DNA from: Ruminiclostridium papyrosolvens DSM 2782 | Lineage (GTDB): Bacteria > Bacillota > Clostridia > Acetivibrionales > DSM-1351 | Direction: 5' to 3' | NCBI RefSeq assembly: GCF_029318685.1 | Contig: NZ_CP119677.1 | Span: 3,835,001-3,899,000 of the forward strand | DNA: 64,000 bases | Shown here: positions 26,382 to 34,968 of the stretch, piece by piece | Position numbering within the stretch: the stretch's first letter is position 1 | Layout of the letters: each line of letters begins with the position of its first letter | Notes under the pieces: generated by a model | What the model was told of the DNA's origin: nothing | Seen by the model: the letters and a program-made list of their open reading frames with translations, nothing else | Databases searched by the model: none | Translations under genes and position numbers: made by a program

Positions 26382-28097
26382 TTATGTACCTGTTTTTAAA
26401 ATATCACCGAAGCATTCAATTTCGTACTCATCTATGATACAAACAATAACCCTGCTGAACTCGCCCACATTTACTTCGTTTTTCGATAGACATTCTTTTG
26501 TTGCCAATAAAATATTTTTTATCAGCTCTCCTATTTGGTCTCTCCACTTTTTTATGCCTATAATTTTTGTCAGAATTTCCTGCCTTGACTCTTTTTTATT
26601 GCTGTTTGAACGCATTTGCCTGAATTCACTGCTCATATAATCCGGAAAATAGTCCTGAATCAGCCATGTCAGCTTATTGATATACGGCACCAAGACTTCC
26701 CAGACCTTTTCCACATCATCATCAAAAATTTTATATTCTCTTGCAAGCATTTCTTTACAGATTGCAACCAGGTCATTCTCATTTTTCACCGGCTTGGTTA
26801 TAACCGACATATCAGGTGAGTCCAATTTCCCTTCATCTCTTAAAAGACGTTCGGCTTCACTTCCCCTAAACAGAACCATCTTGTTGAACATATTCATAGG
26901 TACGTTATCTTCGTATATTTTTGATTCAACGATAAAGTCTATAGTATCAATTAAATCTTGCTTGGTAGTACTCGGACTAACCATAATCATAGCCGGTTCA
27001 AGCATAAATCCGTGACTTTTTACCATTTCAACTGCTCTCAAATTTCTTTCAACGGTAACACCTTTTCTCCAAAGATTCAGCAATCGCTGAGAACCGCTTT
27101 CAAGTCCTAACAGTAAATCTCTGAGTCCCGCTTTTTTCAAAAGATTCAGAAGGTCCGGCTTTATGGAGTCAACACGTATTTCTGCATGGAAGTTGATTTT
27201 GATATTGTTTTCAATTATCTTATTACAAAAAACTTCCAATCTTTCCAACGCCTTGCTGCCGTAGCCAATAAAATTAACATCGCAAAAATACAGATATTCC
27301 ACTCCAAATTCCTTAACAAGAAATTCAACTTCTTCATAGAGTGATTCCCCGCTTCTGCATCTCCATTTTTCAAGCTCAAGACAGCTTGACGAAGGCGCTG
27401 TACAATAAATACAATTCCCCCTGCAGCCTCTGCTTGAATAAATCGAAGCAGTCCTTGTACTGTAGCCTTGATTTTTCAAATAGTACAAGCTGTCTCTGGC
27501 TGCAAACGGCAAAACAGATAAATCAGAAATAGTCTCTTTCTTTTGGTTATATACAGCTTCCCCGTTATGCATGTATGCCAGTCCGTCTATATCCTTCCAG
27601 GACTGCTTGCTTTTCAATCTGTTGACAAGGGTGAGCATTGGAAGTTCACCTTCTCCCAGAATTACAGAGTCTATCCCTACGGTTGAATTCAAAAGGAACT
27701 CGTATATAAAGGATGCACAAGGGCCACCTATGGTAATATGTCCCTTGTACCCTCTCTTCCTGAGATTAAAAATAACCTCCATAGTGTTATAAAGGTGCAG
27801 CTCATAAAGAATACTGAAGCCCACCATAACAGGATTGTCCGCCAGTATTTCGTCCTCAATCTGCCTATTGCTTTTATTTTCTATATTGCTGTTAATTATT
27901 TTTGTGGGTATATTGTTTTGCCTCAAATATGCTGCCAGACAGGCAATCCCCAAGTTTTCCCTATACCTGTTTATAAAACCGTTAAACAGAGGATTCAAAG
28001 ACAGATTCTTTGTGTCTTCTCGTATGGCAGTTTCTCTGAAAACGTTTCTGATGCTAATATTTTTCTCCATGCAGGCAACTAAAACAGCATCCACCAT
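26382..28097 (-). CDS. B12-binding-type radical SAM enzyme (BchE/class B-like)
   Basis: The 571-residue protein has a cobalamin-binding-like domain (about 45-160, with GGPCASF and ILGEGE), then a radical SAM barrel with C225, C229 and C232 (CRGNCIYC). A long C-terminal region follows. The LGLESGSQRLL and AMIMVSPSTT segments are typical of this class. Class B enzymes methylate sp3 carbons or build rings. The stop lies 1 base before the next ORF boundary, directly after an ACP gene, so an ACP-bound substrate is possible. Confidence 0.8.
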   Translation of the reverse strand: MVDAVLVACMEKNISIRNVFRETAIREDTKNLSLNPLFNGFINRYRENLGIACLAAYLRQNNIPTKIINSNIENKSNRQIEDEILADNPVMVGFSILYELHLYNTMEVIFNLRKRGYKGHITIGGPCASFIYEFLLNSTVGIDSVILGEGELPMLTLVNRLKSKQSWKDIDGLAYMHNGEAVYNQKKETISDLSVLPFAARDSLYYLKNQGYSTRTASIYSSRGCRGNCIYCTAPSSSCLELEKWRCRSGESLYEEVEFLVKEFGVEYLYFCDVNFIGYGSKALERLEVFCNKIIENNIKINFHAEIRVDSIKPDLLNLLKKAGLRDLLLGLESGSQRLLNLWRKGVTVERNLRAVEMVKSHGFMLEPAMIMVSPSTTKQDLIDTIDFIVESKIYEDNVPMNMFNKMVLFRGSEAERLLRDEGKLDSPDMSVITKPVKNENDLVAICKEMLAREYKIFDDDVEKVWEVLVPYINKLTWLIQDYFPDYMSSEFRQMRSNSNKKESRQEILTKIIGIKKWRDQIGELIKNILLATKECLSKNEVNVGEFSRVIVCIIDEYEIECFGDILKTGT

Positions 28098-28367
28098 TTA
28101 CACCTCTACTTTTAAGTTATATATAAACTCGGATAATTTTTCTGCATCCTGCAGCAAATCAATATTCAGGTACTCATCTGATATTTCTATATCAAACTTT
28201 TGCTCTATTTTCAAAAGCAGTTCCAGTGCATCAACTGAATTGAGCATAAAAGCCGAAGCAATATTGCAGTTTAACGCAATAGAATCAACGCCCTTGTCCT
28301 TGCAATATGTTTCTACAATAAGTTCTTTTAAATCATTCTGAATTTGTGCTAAATTTTCGTTTGCCAT
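28098..28367 (-). CDS. Discrete acyl carrier protein 1
   Basis: The 89-residue helical acidic protein has an attachment serine at Ser44, in FMLNSVDALEL. The usual DSL motif reads NSV here. The following IEQKFDIEISDE helix is typical of ACPs. It lies between two radical SAM genes (23 bases after one, 0 after the other), which suggests that one or both act on its thioester. It carries no catalytic part. Confidence 0.85.
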   Translation of the reverse strand: MANENLAQIQNDLKELIVETYCKDKGVDSIALNCNIASAFMLNSVDALELLLKIEQKFDIEISDEYLNIDLLQDAEKLSEFIYNLKVEV

Positions 28368-28390
28368 ATTTATCTCTCCTTACAGTTTTA

Positions 28391-29320
28391 TTATTTATTT
28401 ACAAAACCGGAGAACTCACTGAAAAATGTCTCCGTGTTAGCTTTTACGCAGTTTATACAGCTGTCCAGTTGTTTTCCATTTTCCAATACATTTTCATAAC
28501 GCTGATAAACCTCTGTCAGTTCATCAGAACAGACATTGCCGTAAATTTCTGCCGGGCCGAAAAAATCACAGCCGCATTTTAGAAAGTCGCCGTTTGTTCC
28601 TATAGTATCCTGATATTTGGGAACAAGACACCATGCCGGTAATTCAAAATTGGGAAGGGTATGATGATTTTCATCCAACAAGACTTTATCAAAGTCCTTC
28701 AGGTTGCCTGCTCTGTTCCATATAGGCTTACTACCGGCAAAATCTATTTGTTTTTCTTCCCAAAACCTTTGAATTTCCTCACTTGTTGATTTCACCACTG
28801 ATAATTCGTTTGATATTATCAATAGTTTGGTCTCTGTAATGTTGTTATCCCTTAAATAGTCCCTTACCCCAAGTACATTATCCAATGTAATATCAAAATC
28901 CAGATCCAGTGCAGCCTTATAGTCTTCTTTTGTTATTGCATGTACACTGACATTAATCTGGTTAAGTCCGCTTTTGACCAGTCCTTCAACTCTTTTATGG
29001 GTCAACAGCTGACCGTTTGTTATAATTTCCGATGGGTATCCGTTTTGAGTACACAGCTTTATGTATGACTCCAGATTTTTATTCAGTAAAGGCTCTCCGC
29101 CGCCTGCAAAAAGAAACTTGGGTTTTCGTTCCTCTGCTTCGGAATAATAACGGTTATATACTTCAATAACTTTTTTAAAAGTGTCCGGTGACATGAATAA
29201 GGCCGAATCTAATCTTCTTGTACTTGGACAATGAATGCACTTTGCATTACACTGATTAGTTGTCTCTACTTCCACCTGACTGCAATTATGCTTTACGCTA
29301 AATAACTCAGAAAATGACAT
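28391..29320 (-). CDS. Radical SAM enzyme with SPASM/twitch-like C-terminus
   Basis: The 309-residue protein has C24, C28 and C31 (CNAKCIHC), FAGGGEP as GGE motif and a C-terminal cysteine set (AWC, KCGCDFFG, SCINCVK). It is similar in size to the dehydrogenating radical SAM enzymes of aminoglycoside routes (BtrN-like, about 250 residues) and to small SPASM enzymes; the sequence does not decide between them. It lies between two ACP genes, so an ACP-tethered or cyclitol substrate are both open. Confidence 0.75.
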   Translation of the reverse strand: MSFSELFSVKHNCSQVEVETTNQCNAKCIHCPSTRRLDSALFMSPDTFKKVIEVYNRYYSEAEERKPKFLFAGGGEPLLNKNLESYIKLCTQNGYPSEIITNGQLLTHKRVEGLVKSGLNQINVSVHAITKEDYKAALDLDFDITLDNVLGVRDYLRDNNITETKLLIISNELSVVKSTSEEIQRFWEEKQIDFAGSKPIWNRAGNLKDFDKVLLDENHHTLPNFELPAWCLVPKYQDTIGTNGDFLKCGCDFFGPAEIYGNVCSDELTEVYQRYENVLENGKQLDSCINCVKANTETFFSEFSGFVNK

Positions 29321-29351
29321 ATATCTCTCCTCGAACCATAATAGTTCTTTA

Positions 29352-29594
29352 CTATACTTTTAAGGTATCTACGTATTCTGCAACACTATTTAAGGTTTTG
29401 TAGTCCTTAAAACTGAATTTTGATTCGTCAAACTGAATTCCCAACTCTGCTTCCAATAACACCAAAAGCTTTATCAGAGTTATTGAATTCATACCCAGAT
29501 TAGTTAATTCCGCGTCAAGATCCACTTTGTAATTTTCATCTTCGTTCAAACACTTTCTTACACATTTTTGTATACTTTCTTTTGTTTCTGTCAT
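29352..29594 (-). CDS. Discrete acyl carrier protein 2
   Basis: The 80-residue carrier protein has Ser37 in LGMNSITLIKLL as the phosphopantetheine site (MNS in place of the common GDS). The ELGIQFDESKFSFKDYKTLNSVAEYV ending is typical of ACP/PCP helices III and IV. It is 15 bases downstream of the GT4 gene. Confidence 0.88.
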   Translation of the reverse strand: MTETKESIQKCVRKCLNEDENYKVDLDAELTNLGMNSITLIKLLVLLEAELGIQFDESKFSFKDYKTLNSVAEYVDTLKV

Positions 29595-29608
29595 ATTTCA
29601 TATCCCCC

Positions 29609-30763
29609 TTAATTATTTTTCATAACATTATGATACATATCACTCATAGCTTTGATTTCAGCTTCAAAATCAATGGATTTACTCCACGCTATGCTGTTAT
29701 CCCTGCATTTTTTATATAAAGCTTCATTATCCAAGAGACTGTCAATGGCATTAGCCATTTTGTCAGTATCCATGAAAGGCACCTTTATCCCGTTATAGCC
29801 GTCACGCAGCCATTCATCCACACCGCCTATTTCAGCAAAAGCAACCAATGGTATTCCTCTTAGCATAGCCTCATACCCCGGATAACCGTAACCTTCGGCA
29901 TAAATAGAAGGAAAAATCATAATTTTTGCCTTATTAAATACATTCAAATATTCTTCATATTTGCTATGTCCCATAAAGATTACTTTATCATCGATGTTGT
30001 TCACTATTGAAAACCTGACAAGGTCTGCTACATAAGCCTTGTCCCCTGTACCTTCAATAAACAGCTTCCAGTTTTTGTTTTTGACTTTTGTGAGGCTTTT
30101 CAGAAGCAATTCCGTTCCCTTGTGATAAACTACCCTTCCCGCAAAAAGAAGTACATTTTCTTCTGCCTGTTTTTCAAAAGTTTTTGGCGGCTTCATAATA
30201 GGAGGCATTTTGAAAATTTTCTCCCTGTCAGCACCCATATTCACCAGATAATTTACATTAGCCTCAGACAGGCAAACATTCATCTTTACTCTCTTGAGTA
30301 AATTAATTTTCTTGTTAAATGCTGCAATATCTTCTTCCTTAATGCAGCCTTCCTTTATACAGAATCGGTTAATAAATTCCTGATCCCTTTTTTCCTTAAA
30401 AAGCGGGTCACACGGACAGTAAGCGTTGTCAAACATAGGACGGGGACAAAAGGGGCCCCAATCGAATACCGATCTTACGGTTACATAATTTTCAATGCAA
30501 TACTCAAAGCATTCATTTTGTAAATCAGAATGTATATGTATGATATCCGGCTTTTGTTCGTCTATGTAGCTGTAAAAATCACCGTCCCCAAGAACATCCA
30601 TGGGCAGCGTCACAAGGCTTTGGTCCAGTTCATACGGCGTATTTTTTAAAGCCAGATAGTGATTTTCAATTCCATATGAACCCAGATTTTCTTCCAATAT
30701 TCTAAGTATTTGATACAGTCCCCCGTGGGGGCCTATATAATCTACTATGTGCAGAATCTTCAT
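29609..30763 (-). CDS. Family 4 glycosyltransferase
   Basis: The 384-residue GT-B fold enzyme has HGGLYQILRIL at the N-terminus, LLFAGRVVYHKGTELLLKSL at the start of the nucleotide-binding half and EGYGYPGYEAMLRG (the EX7E motif) near the C-terminus. GT4 enzymes such as BshA, MshA and BtrM transfer hexosamines from UDP-sugars, and a PIG-L deacetylase often works after them; one is present at 21280-21987. The internal HIHSDLQNE and a cysteine-rich stretch (CPRPMFDNAYCPCDP) are unusual for GT4 proteins. Confidence 0.88.
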   Translation of the reverse strand: MKILHIVDYIGPHGGLYQILRILEENLGSYGIENHYLALKNTPYELDQSLVTLPMDVLGDGDFYSYIDEQKPDIIHIHSDLQNECFEYCIENYVTVRSVFDWGPFCPRPMFDNAYCPCDPLFKEKRDQEFINRFCIKEGCIKEEDIAAFNKKINLLKRVKMNVCLSEANVNYLVNMGADREKIFKMPPIMKPPKTFEKQAEENVLLFAGRVVYHKGTELLLKSLTKVKNKNWKLFIEGTGDKAYVADLVRFSIVNNIDDKVIFMGHSKYEEYLNVFNKAKIMIFPSIYAEGYGYPGYEAMLRGIPLVAFAEIGGVDEWLRDGYNGIKVPFMDTDKMANAIDSLLDNEALYKKCRDNSIAWSKSIDFEAEIKAMSDMYHNVMKNN

Positions 30764-30789
30764 TAAAAGCTCCTCCTATTTACAGAGAG

Positions 30790-31731
30790 TTAATTATTGA
30801 CCTGAAGCAATATGCAGTTATAGTTTACGCTCTTTGAAATTTCTCCTATTGCATAAAATACCATCTTGTCACCTTTTTTCATCTTTCTCTTTTTCATGAC
30901 ATCACGGCAGTTGGCAATCAGGTCTGCATCACCAATATGTGCAATTTCCTTTATGTTGTCCCAGAAAAGAACATCTTTGTTAAGCTCCAACAACAAACAA
31001 AATATTATTTCATATATTTCAATACTAAGGTTTTGATGAAGTACACATGCCAATTCATCCTTACTTACACCATTTCTTTTCAAAAGGTTATTTATTGTTC
31101 TGGAGCATACTTTCATCATTTCAAGATTGTTATTTATTCCAACTTCACCTTCATATTGCTTTGTATTAAAATCAAAGTCTAAAATTTCAATACCGTCATT
31201 CGAGTATTTTATTTCCATTATGGCTGCCGCATCACCTATAATGGAATGGGGTTTATACCTCTCGGTGAAGCCCTCCATCATATTTGCCGTTAAAATTATT
31301 GCGACCTCATTTTCCCTTAAAAGCCTGCTTGCCATTCCAATTGTCCATACACAGGACCCGCACTGCTGATTTATTTCTGAAACAGAAGCATTTTCAATAT
31401 TAAACTTTTCTTTTATGTAATTGGGAACGCTTGTTATCCCGCCATCTGTCAGGGATGTTGCTATGTCAGTGTAAAATATGTACTTGATACTATTTTTGTC
31501 TATATTGGTTTCATCAAGATACTTTTGTACAAGCTCCTCGAAAATACTCAATATATTGCGTTCATTCTCAATAGCAATTTTGTCAAAGCCTGCTTTTTCT
31601 ATAAAATACTTCTCAACCTCAGCGGCATTTTGCGGGTCAGGGAATAGCTCATCCTTACATTTTTCAAAAAATTCATGTACACAAATTGTATTACCGGGTA
31701 AATAATAATCCATATAACCTATACTCGCCAT
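30790..31731 (-). CDS. KAS III-like thiolase-fold enzyme with altered triad
   Basis: The 313-residue FabH-like protein has its likely nucleophile at Cys124 (INQQCGSCVWTIGMA), a second Cys127, and His232 (LHQNLS). The family Asn falls at Asp268 (HIGDADLIA), so the triad reads Cys-His-Asp. That argues against ordinary chain-starting condensation. KAS III-like enzymes of tetronate routes join a glyceryl-ACP to an acyl chain. The neighbouring ACP and FkbH-like genes make that comparison attractive, but no PKS partner is in view. A 165-base gap precedes the gene. Confidence 0.8.
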   Translation of the reverse strand: MASIGYMDYYLPGNTICVHEFFEKCKDELFPDPQNAAEVEKYFIEKAGFDKIAIENERNILSIFEELVQKYLDETNIDKNSIKYIFYTDIATSLTDGGITSVPNYIKEKFNIENASVSEINQQCGSCVWTIGMASRLLRENEVAIILTANMMEGFTERYKPHSIIGDAAAIMEIKYSNDGIEILDFDFNTKQYEGEVGINNNLEMMKVCSRTINNLLKRNGVSKDELACVLHQNLSIEIYEIIFCLLLELNKDVLFWDNIKEIAHIGDADLIANCRDVMKKRKMKKGDKMVFYAIGEISKSVNYNCILLQVNN

Positions 31732-31817
31732 ATTAAAACCATCCTTTTCTTATCATTTAAATACTTTTCTGTATTTTATTGCTTTATTTTACACAATTTT
31801 ACATGTTATGATAAAAC

Positions 31818-31867
31818 TATCCCCTTTCGGCACCAGTTAAATAATAAGCCTGTTGCTTAGGGGAATA
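31818..31867 (-). ncRNA. Candidate structured RNA in the leader of the KAS III-like gene
   Basis: Within the 165-base gap, the minus strand forms a stem (CCCCT/AGGGG, extended by A/T pairs). It encloses an internal loop (AAGCAA opposite GUGCCGAA) and an inner CAG/CUG stem with an A/U-rich cap. The purine-rich conserved-looking internal loop is unlike an intrinsic terminator, and no U-run follows. It loosely recalls the GCAAC and GGUGC parts of SAM-I family riboswitches but lacks their other helices, so it is listed only as a fold candidate. Confidence 0.35.
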
Positions 31868-31896
31868 CGATTTTATTAAGTTGTAAGGCTATATAT

Positions 31897-32154
31897 TTAT
31901 TTATCCGAACAACCGCTGTCAAACAAAAAATCAGTTAGGCTACCCACGGTTTCCAAGCATTCCAGTTCCAAGTCCTCTTCTATTATATCTACTTTAAAAT
32001 TGCTCTCTATTTTATTAATAAAACTGGTAATGGTCAAAGAGTCCATAATTCCGCCCTGTCCAAGTAATACTGTATTTTCATTGAAAATATATTTATCTTT
32101 TTGAAGTACTTCCTTCAGCATTTCACACACCTGATTGTATATTTGTTCCTTCAT
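31897..32154 (-). CDS. Discrete acyl carrier protein 3 (FkbH partner)
   Basis: The 85-residue ACP has Ser39 in GIMDSLTITSFI. Its start overlaps the end of the FkbH-like gene by 4 bases, a strong sign that it is the carrier that FkbH loads with a glyceryl unit. The acidic C-terminal helix (IIEEDLELECLE) is typical. A GGAGAG ribosome site precedes ATG 32154. Confidence 0.9.
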   Translation of the reverse strand: MKEQIYNQVCEMLKEVLQKDKYIFNENTVLLGQGGIMDSLTITSFINKIESNFKVDIIEEDLELECLETVGSLTDFLFDSGCSDK

Positions 32155-33185
32155 TTATTCTCTCCATATATTATTTTTAGCCATTCTATTAACATTTCTT
32201 TGACTTTCTCAGCGTCTAGCCTTAGGAAAAAACTTTTCCCCGACTTTTCTATTGTTTCAAATCCCAAAAGCTTCAATAGCAAATATGCAGGTTTATTATT
32301 TTCTCTCTTTTCATAGGTACATTCAATATTTTTTATGTAAGGTTTTTCTTTTTCCAAACTAAGCATAGCACTGTTTAGAAAAGCTGTCCCTATTCCCCGA
32401 CCTTCAATACGGCAGGAAATGCAAAACAAGTCTAAAACCGCATTTTCAGAATTTAAGCTAAACATACTTACCCCTACAATACCATGTTCTCCGAAAATAT
32501 CAGTAAGCTCACAAACAAATATAGCCTTGCTGCTATCCGTAGCATATTCTTTTAAAGAATTCAAATCCAAACGTGTGTGGAGGTTATTCATTTGATTAGT
32601 CCTGTGAACCAACTCAAAAACACGGTTGAGGTCTGAGTCCTTATAGGCACGTATTGTAAGGGTCATACAGCACTCTTTTAAAAATTCTTCCCGTGTACCT
32701 AAAAATGCTTTTTCAGCCTGTAACCTTTTTTCTCTCTTTTCCATAAGCTCTCTATGGTTTGATAAAGAGGGAAAAGTTTCAGATAAGGACTTTATCTGTT
32801 CTTCAAGCAAAAGCTTGTCTTTTATATTAAAAACCTTTACCTCCGGCAGGAATCTCTTTACTTCATACAGCTCAAAATCATTATCATCCACAAATGCTAT
32901 GCTGTCCGGGCTTATATTGAAATGGACGGATATCCTTTTAATACTCTCGGCTTTTGAGCTATCCGATATTTCAGGATTAATAAAAAATTTATCTATTTTT
33001 AATTCCCTGATTTTATAAAGAGCAGCGGAATAATCATTTCTGCTTGCAATAGTCTGTATAATGCCCATTTCGTCTGCCATCTTTATTGTGCTTACAACGT
33101 CCTCTTTGAGTCTCACATCAGAATTGTATTTTAATGTGCCATCCCAAACAGTATCATCCAAATCCCAAACAATGCACTTAATCAT
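32151..33185 (-). CDS. FkbH-like HAD/GNAT protein (glyceryl-ACP synthase type)
   Basis: The 344-residue protein has a HAD phosphatase-like domain with D8 and D10 in DLDDTVWDG, the later FVDDNDFEL motif, and a C-terminal GNAT-like domain with RTNQMNN (RTNQFN in relatives). FkbH-type enzymes take 1,3-bisphosphoglycerate, dephosphorylate it and load a glyceryl unit on an ACP for methoxymalonyl or tetronate units. The overlapping ACP and the KAS III-like gene downstream complete the trio known from tetronate clusters. The product in this cluster is unknown. Confidence 0.88.
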   Translation of the reverse strand: MIKCIVWDLDDTVWDGTLKYNSDVRLKEDVVSTIKMADEMGIIQTIASRNDYSAALYKIRELKIDKFFINPEISDSSKAESIKRISVHFNISPDSIAFVDDNDFELYEVKRFLPEVKVFNIKDKLLLEEQIKSLSETFPSLSNHRELMEKREKRLQAEKAFLGTREEFLKECCMTLTIRAYKDSDLNRVFELVHRTNQMNNLHTRLDLNSLKEYATDSSKAIFVCELTDIFGEHGIVGVSMFSLNSENAVLDLFCISCRIEGRGIGTAFLNSAMLSLEKEKPYIKNIECTYEKRENNKPAYLLLKLLGFETIEKSGKSFFLRLDAEKVKEMLIEWLKIIYGENK

Positions 33186-33219
33186 TTCATAGACTCCCGG
33201 TATCCATATTGTATATCTA

Positions 33220-34491
33220 CTAAAAATTTATCCCCGGTATAATCCAACTGGGGTGCTTAACGGACTCTGCTTTTACTATTTCCACAATACAGTCTTTTAC
33301 TTCAGGTGCAATATAAAAGTGAGGTTCAGTCAAGTCGGTATCTATATTAATAACTCCCTCCTTGATTGCCAGATAGTATAGGGGAGTTTTAGGATATATT
33401 CTCATACCTATAACAATTCCCGTTGATTCAGGCTCTGTCTTTTCAAGTAATGAAAAGGTTTCGTTCAGTGTTTCTTCCGTTTCGCCCGGGCCTCCCAAAA
33501 TAATATTGAAGTAAACCGGCATATCCTGTAGTTTACATTCTTCTGTAGCTTTATAGATTGCTTTAGTATCGCAGCTCTTGCCATAACGCTTCAACACCTC
33601 GTTACTTCCCGAGTCCATCCCTAAATCTACCCCCTCACAGCCTGTATCTTTAAACAGTAAAATATCTTCTCTTGTGAGATTGCCCAAATCGACGCTTCCT
33701 GTCCAGCATACCGGAAGTTCTCTTCTCTTTATCTCCTGAGCAATACTACGGCTATGCTCTACAGGGTCATTAAAAACACTGTCTGTAAATAAGAAGTAGT
33801 TTATGCCCATGGTTTTTATATAAAACTCCATTTCATTTACCACATCTTCCGGCTTACGTAAATGACATGTACGTCCCTCAATAATCGGGTATGTACAGTA
33901 AATACAATTATAGTTACAACCTCTTTTGGTTGTTATGCCTATACTCCCGTGAAACTGCTTGTACCATTCAAAATTGAACTTGGCATTAAGTTCTATTAAC
34001 TGTTGAGAAACGGTAAAGGGATTTTCATACAGGTCTTCCGTATCATATATAATCAAATGCGGAGGGTCTTCATTATTTTGAAGCTTCTCCAGAAGCTTGG
34101 GAAAACTTTTCTCTCCCGGCCCTATAATACCGTAATCAGCTTCTGTTATATCCAAAATCTCTTTAGGCATTATTGAAAATCCTGCACCGCCTAAAATAAT
34201 TTTACCTTGATAACCGTCTTTCCTTATTTGAGAAACTAAAACCTTTAACTCCGGGATGAAAGATTTATAGTTAAGATAAACAACATTGTCCAAATTTCTC
34301 ATGGAAATACCTATAATATCAGGTTGAGCCTCCCTTATTCTTTGAAGGGCTTCTTCTGTTGTCAGCAGGTTTAAGTCCACAAAATCAACTTCATGCTGCA
34401 TCATAATTGACTTTGCAATTATGTAAGCCCCTATAGGAAATACAGGGTGAGGAAAACGTTCCTGATTGACGGATATCAATAATATCTTCAT
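33220..34491 (-). CDS. B12-binding-type radical SAM enzyme
   Basis: The 423-residue protein starts as a cobalamin-binding-like domain (MKILLISVNQERFPHPVFP, with IILGGAGFS near 98-106 and YGIIGPGE). The radical SAM barrel follows with C192, C196 and C199 (CNYNCIYC). ILGGPGETEET is typical of the class. The start is set at ATG 34491, since the longer frame from 34557 would overlap the upstream gene and adds an unrelated sequence; GGAGG lies 12 bases upstream, a little far. It could C-methylate or rearrange a pathway intermediate; the substrate is unknown. Confidence 0.8.
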   Translation of the reverse strand: MKILLISVNQERFPHPVFPIGAYIIAKSIMMQHEVDFVDLNLLTTEEALQRIREAQPDIIGISMRNLDNVVYLNYKSFIPELKVLVSQIRKDGYQGKIILGGAGFSIMPKEILDITEADYGIIGPGEKSFPKLLEKLQNNEDPPHLIIYDTEDLYENPFTVSQQLIELNAKFNFEWYKQFHGSIGITTKRGCNYNCIYCTYPIIEGRTCHLRKPEDVVNEMEFYIKTMGINYFLFTDSVFNDPVEHSRSIAQEIKRRELPVCWTGSVDLGNLTREDILLFKDTGCEGVDLGMDSGSNEVLKRYGKSCDTKAIYKATEECKLQDMPVYFNIILGGPGETEETLNETFSLLEKTEPESTGIVIGMRIYPKTPLYYLAIKEGVINIDTDLTEPHFYIAPEVKDCIVEIVKAESVKHPSWIIPGINF

Positions 34492-34513
34492 TTGGTTAAA
34501 CAACCTCCAATGG

Positions 34514-34966
34514 TTAAAATTTATATTCCATAGATAAGTGTGTAGGTTTAAATCCAAATTCCTTATACAAAGCTCTCATGGATATGTTGTCTATAAATAC
34601 CTTGCCCACAACCATATTTGCCTGTACGCTTTTACAAAAATCCATTGCAAACTTCATTAATTCTCCCGTTAGCTCTGTGCCCTGAAATTCTTTCACTATA
34701 TAAAAACTACGGAAGTTAATATACTTTTCGTTTGTTAAAAAGTTTATTTTTTCATCCATCCACAGCCATCCGGATATTTTTTCATCCACTGTTAATACAA
34801 ACATTCCTTCCGGATTTTTCTTATAACTCTTCAAGAGCTTTTTCTGGTGGACATCCAAATCCGTTACTGCAGTATCCCCGAAAGATATAATGCATATTTC
34901 CTTTTCAAAATCCGCAATAGTGAGTATATCCGATTCCTTTATTGGTCTTATATCTACTTTATCCAT
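34514..34966 (-). CDS. GNAT-family N-acetyltransferase
   Basis: The 150-residue protein has the GNAT layout, with IRPIKESDILTIADFEKE at the N-terminus and FRSFYIVKEFQGTELTGELMKFAMDF covering the acetyl-CoA-binding strand and loop; the usual Q/RxxGxG/A is poorly kept (QGTELTG). It starts 2 bases after the polyamine synthase gene ends, so acetylation of a polyamine, for self-protection or tailoring, is a reasonable inference. Other small amines are equally possible. Confidence 0.75.
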   Translation of the reverse strand: MDKVDIRPIKESDILTIADFEKEICIISFGDTAVTDLDVHQKKLLKSYKKNPEGMFVLTVDEKISGWLWMDEKINFLTNEKYINFRSFYIVKEFQGTELTGELMKFAMDFCKSVQANMVVGKVFIDNISMRALYKEFGFKPTHLSMEYKF

Positions 34967-34968
34967 AA

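Noticed and set aside
31818-31867. SAM-I type riboswitch
   Set aside because: GCAAC and GGUGC fragments are present, but the multi-helix junction, the long P1 and a terminator are absent, so only an unassigned fold is reported.
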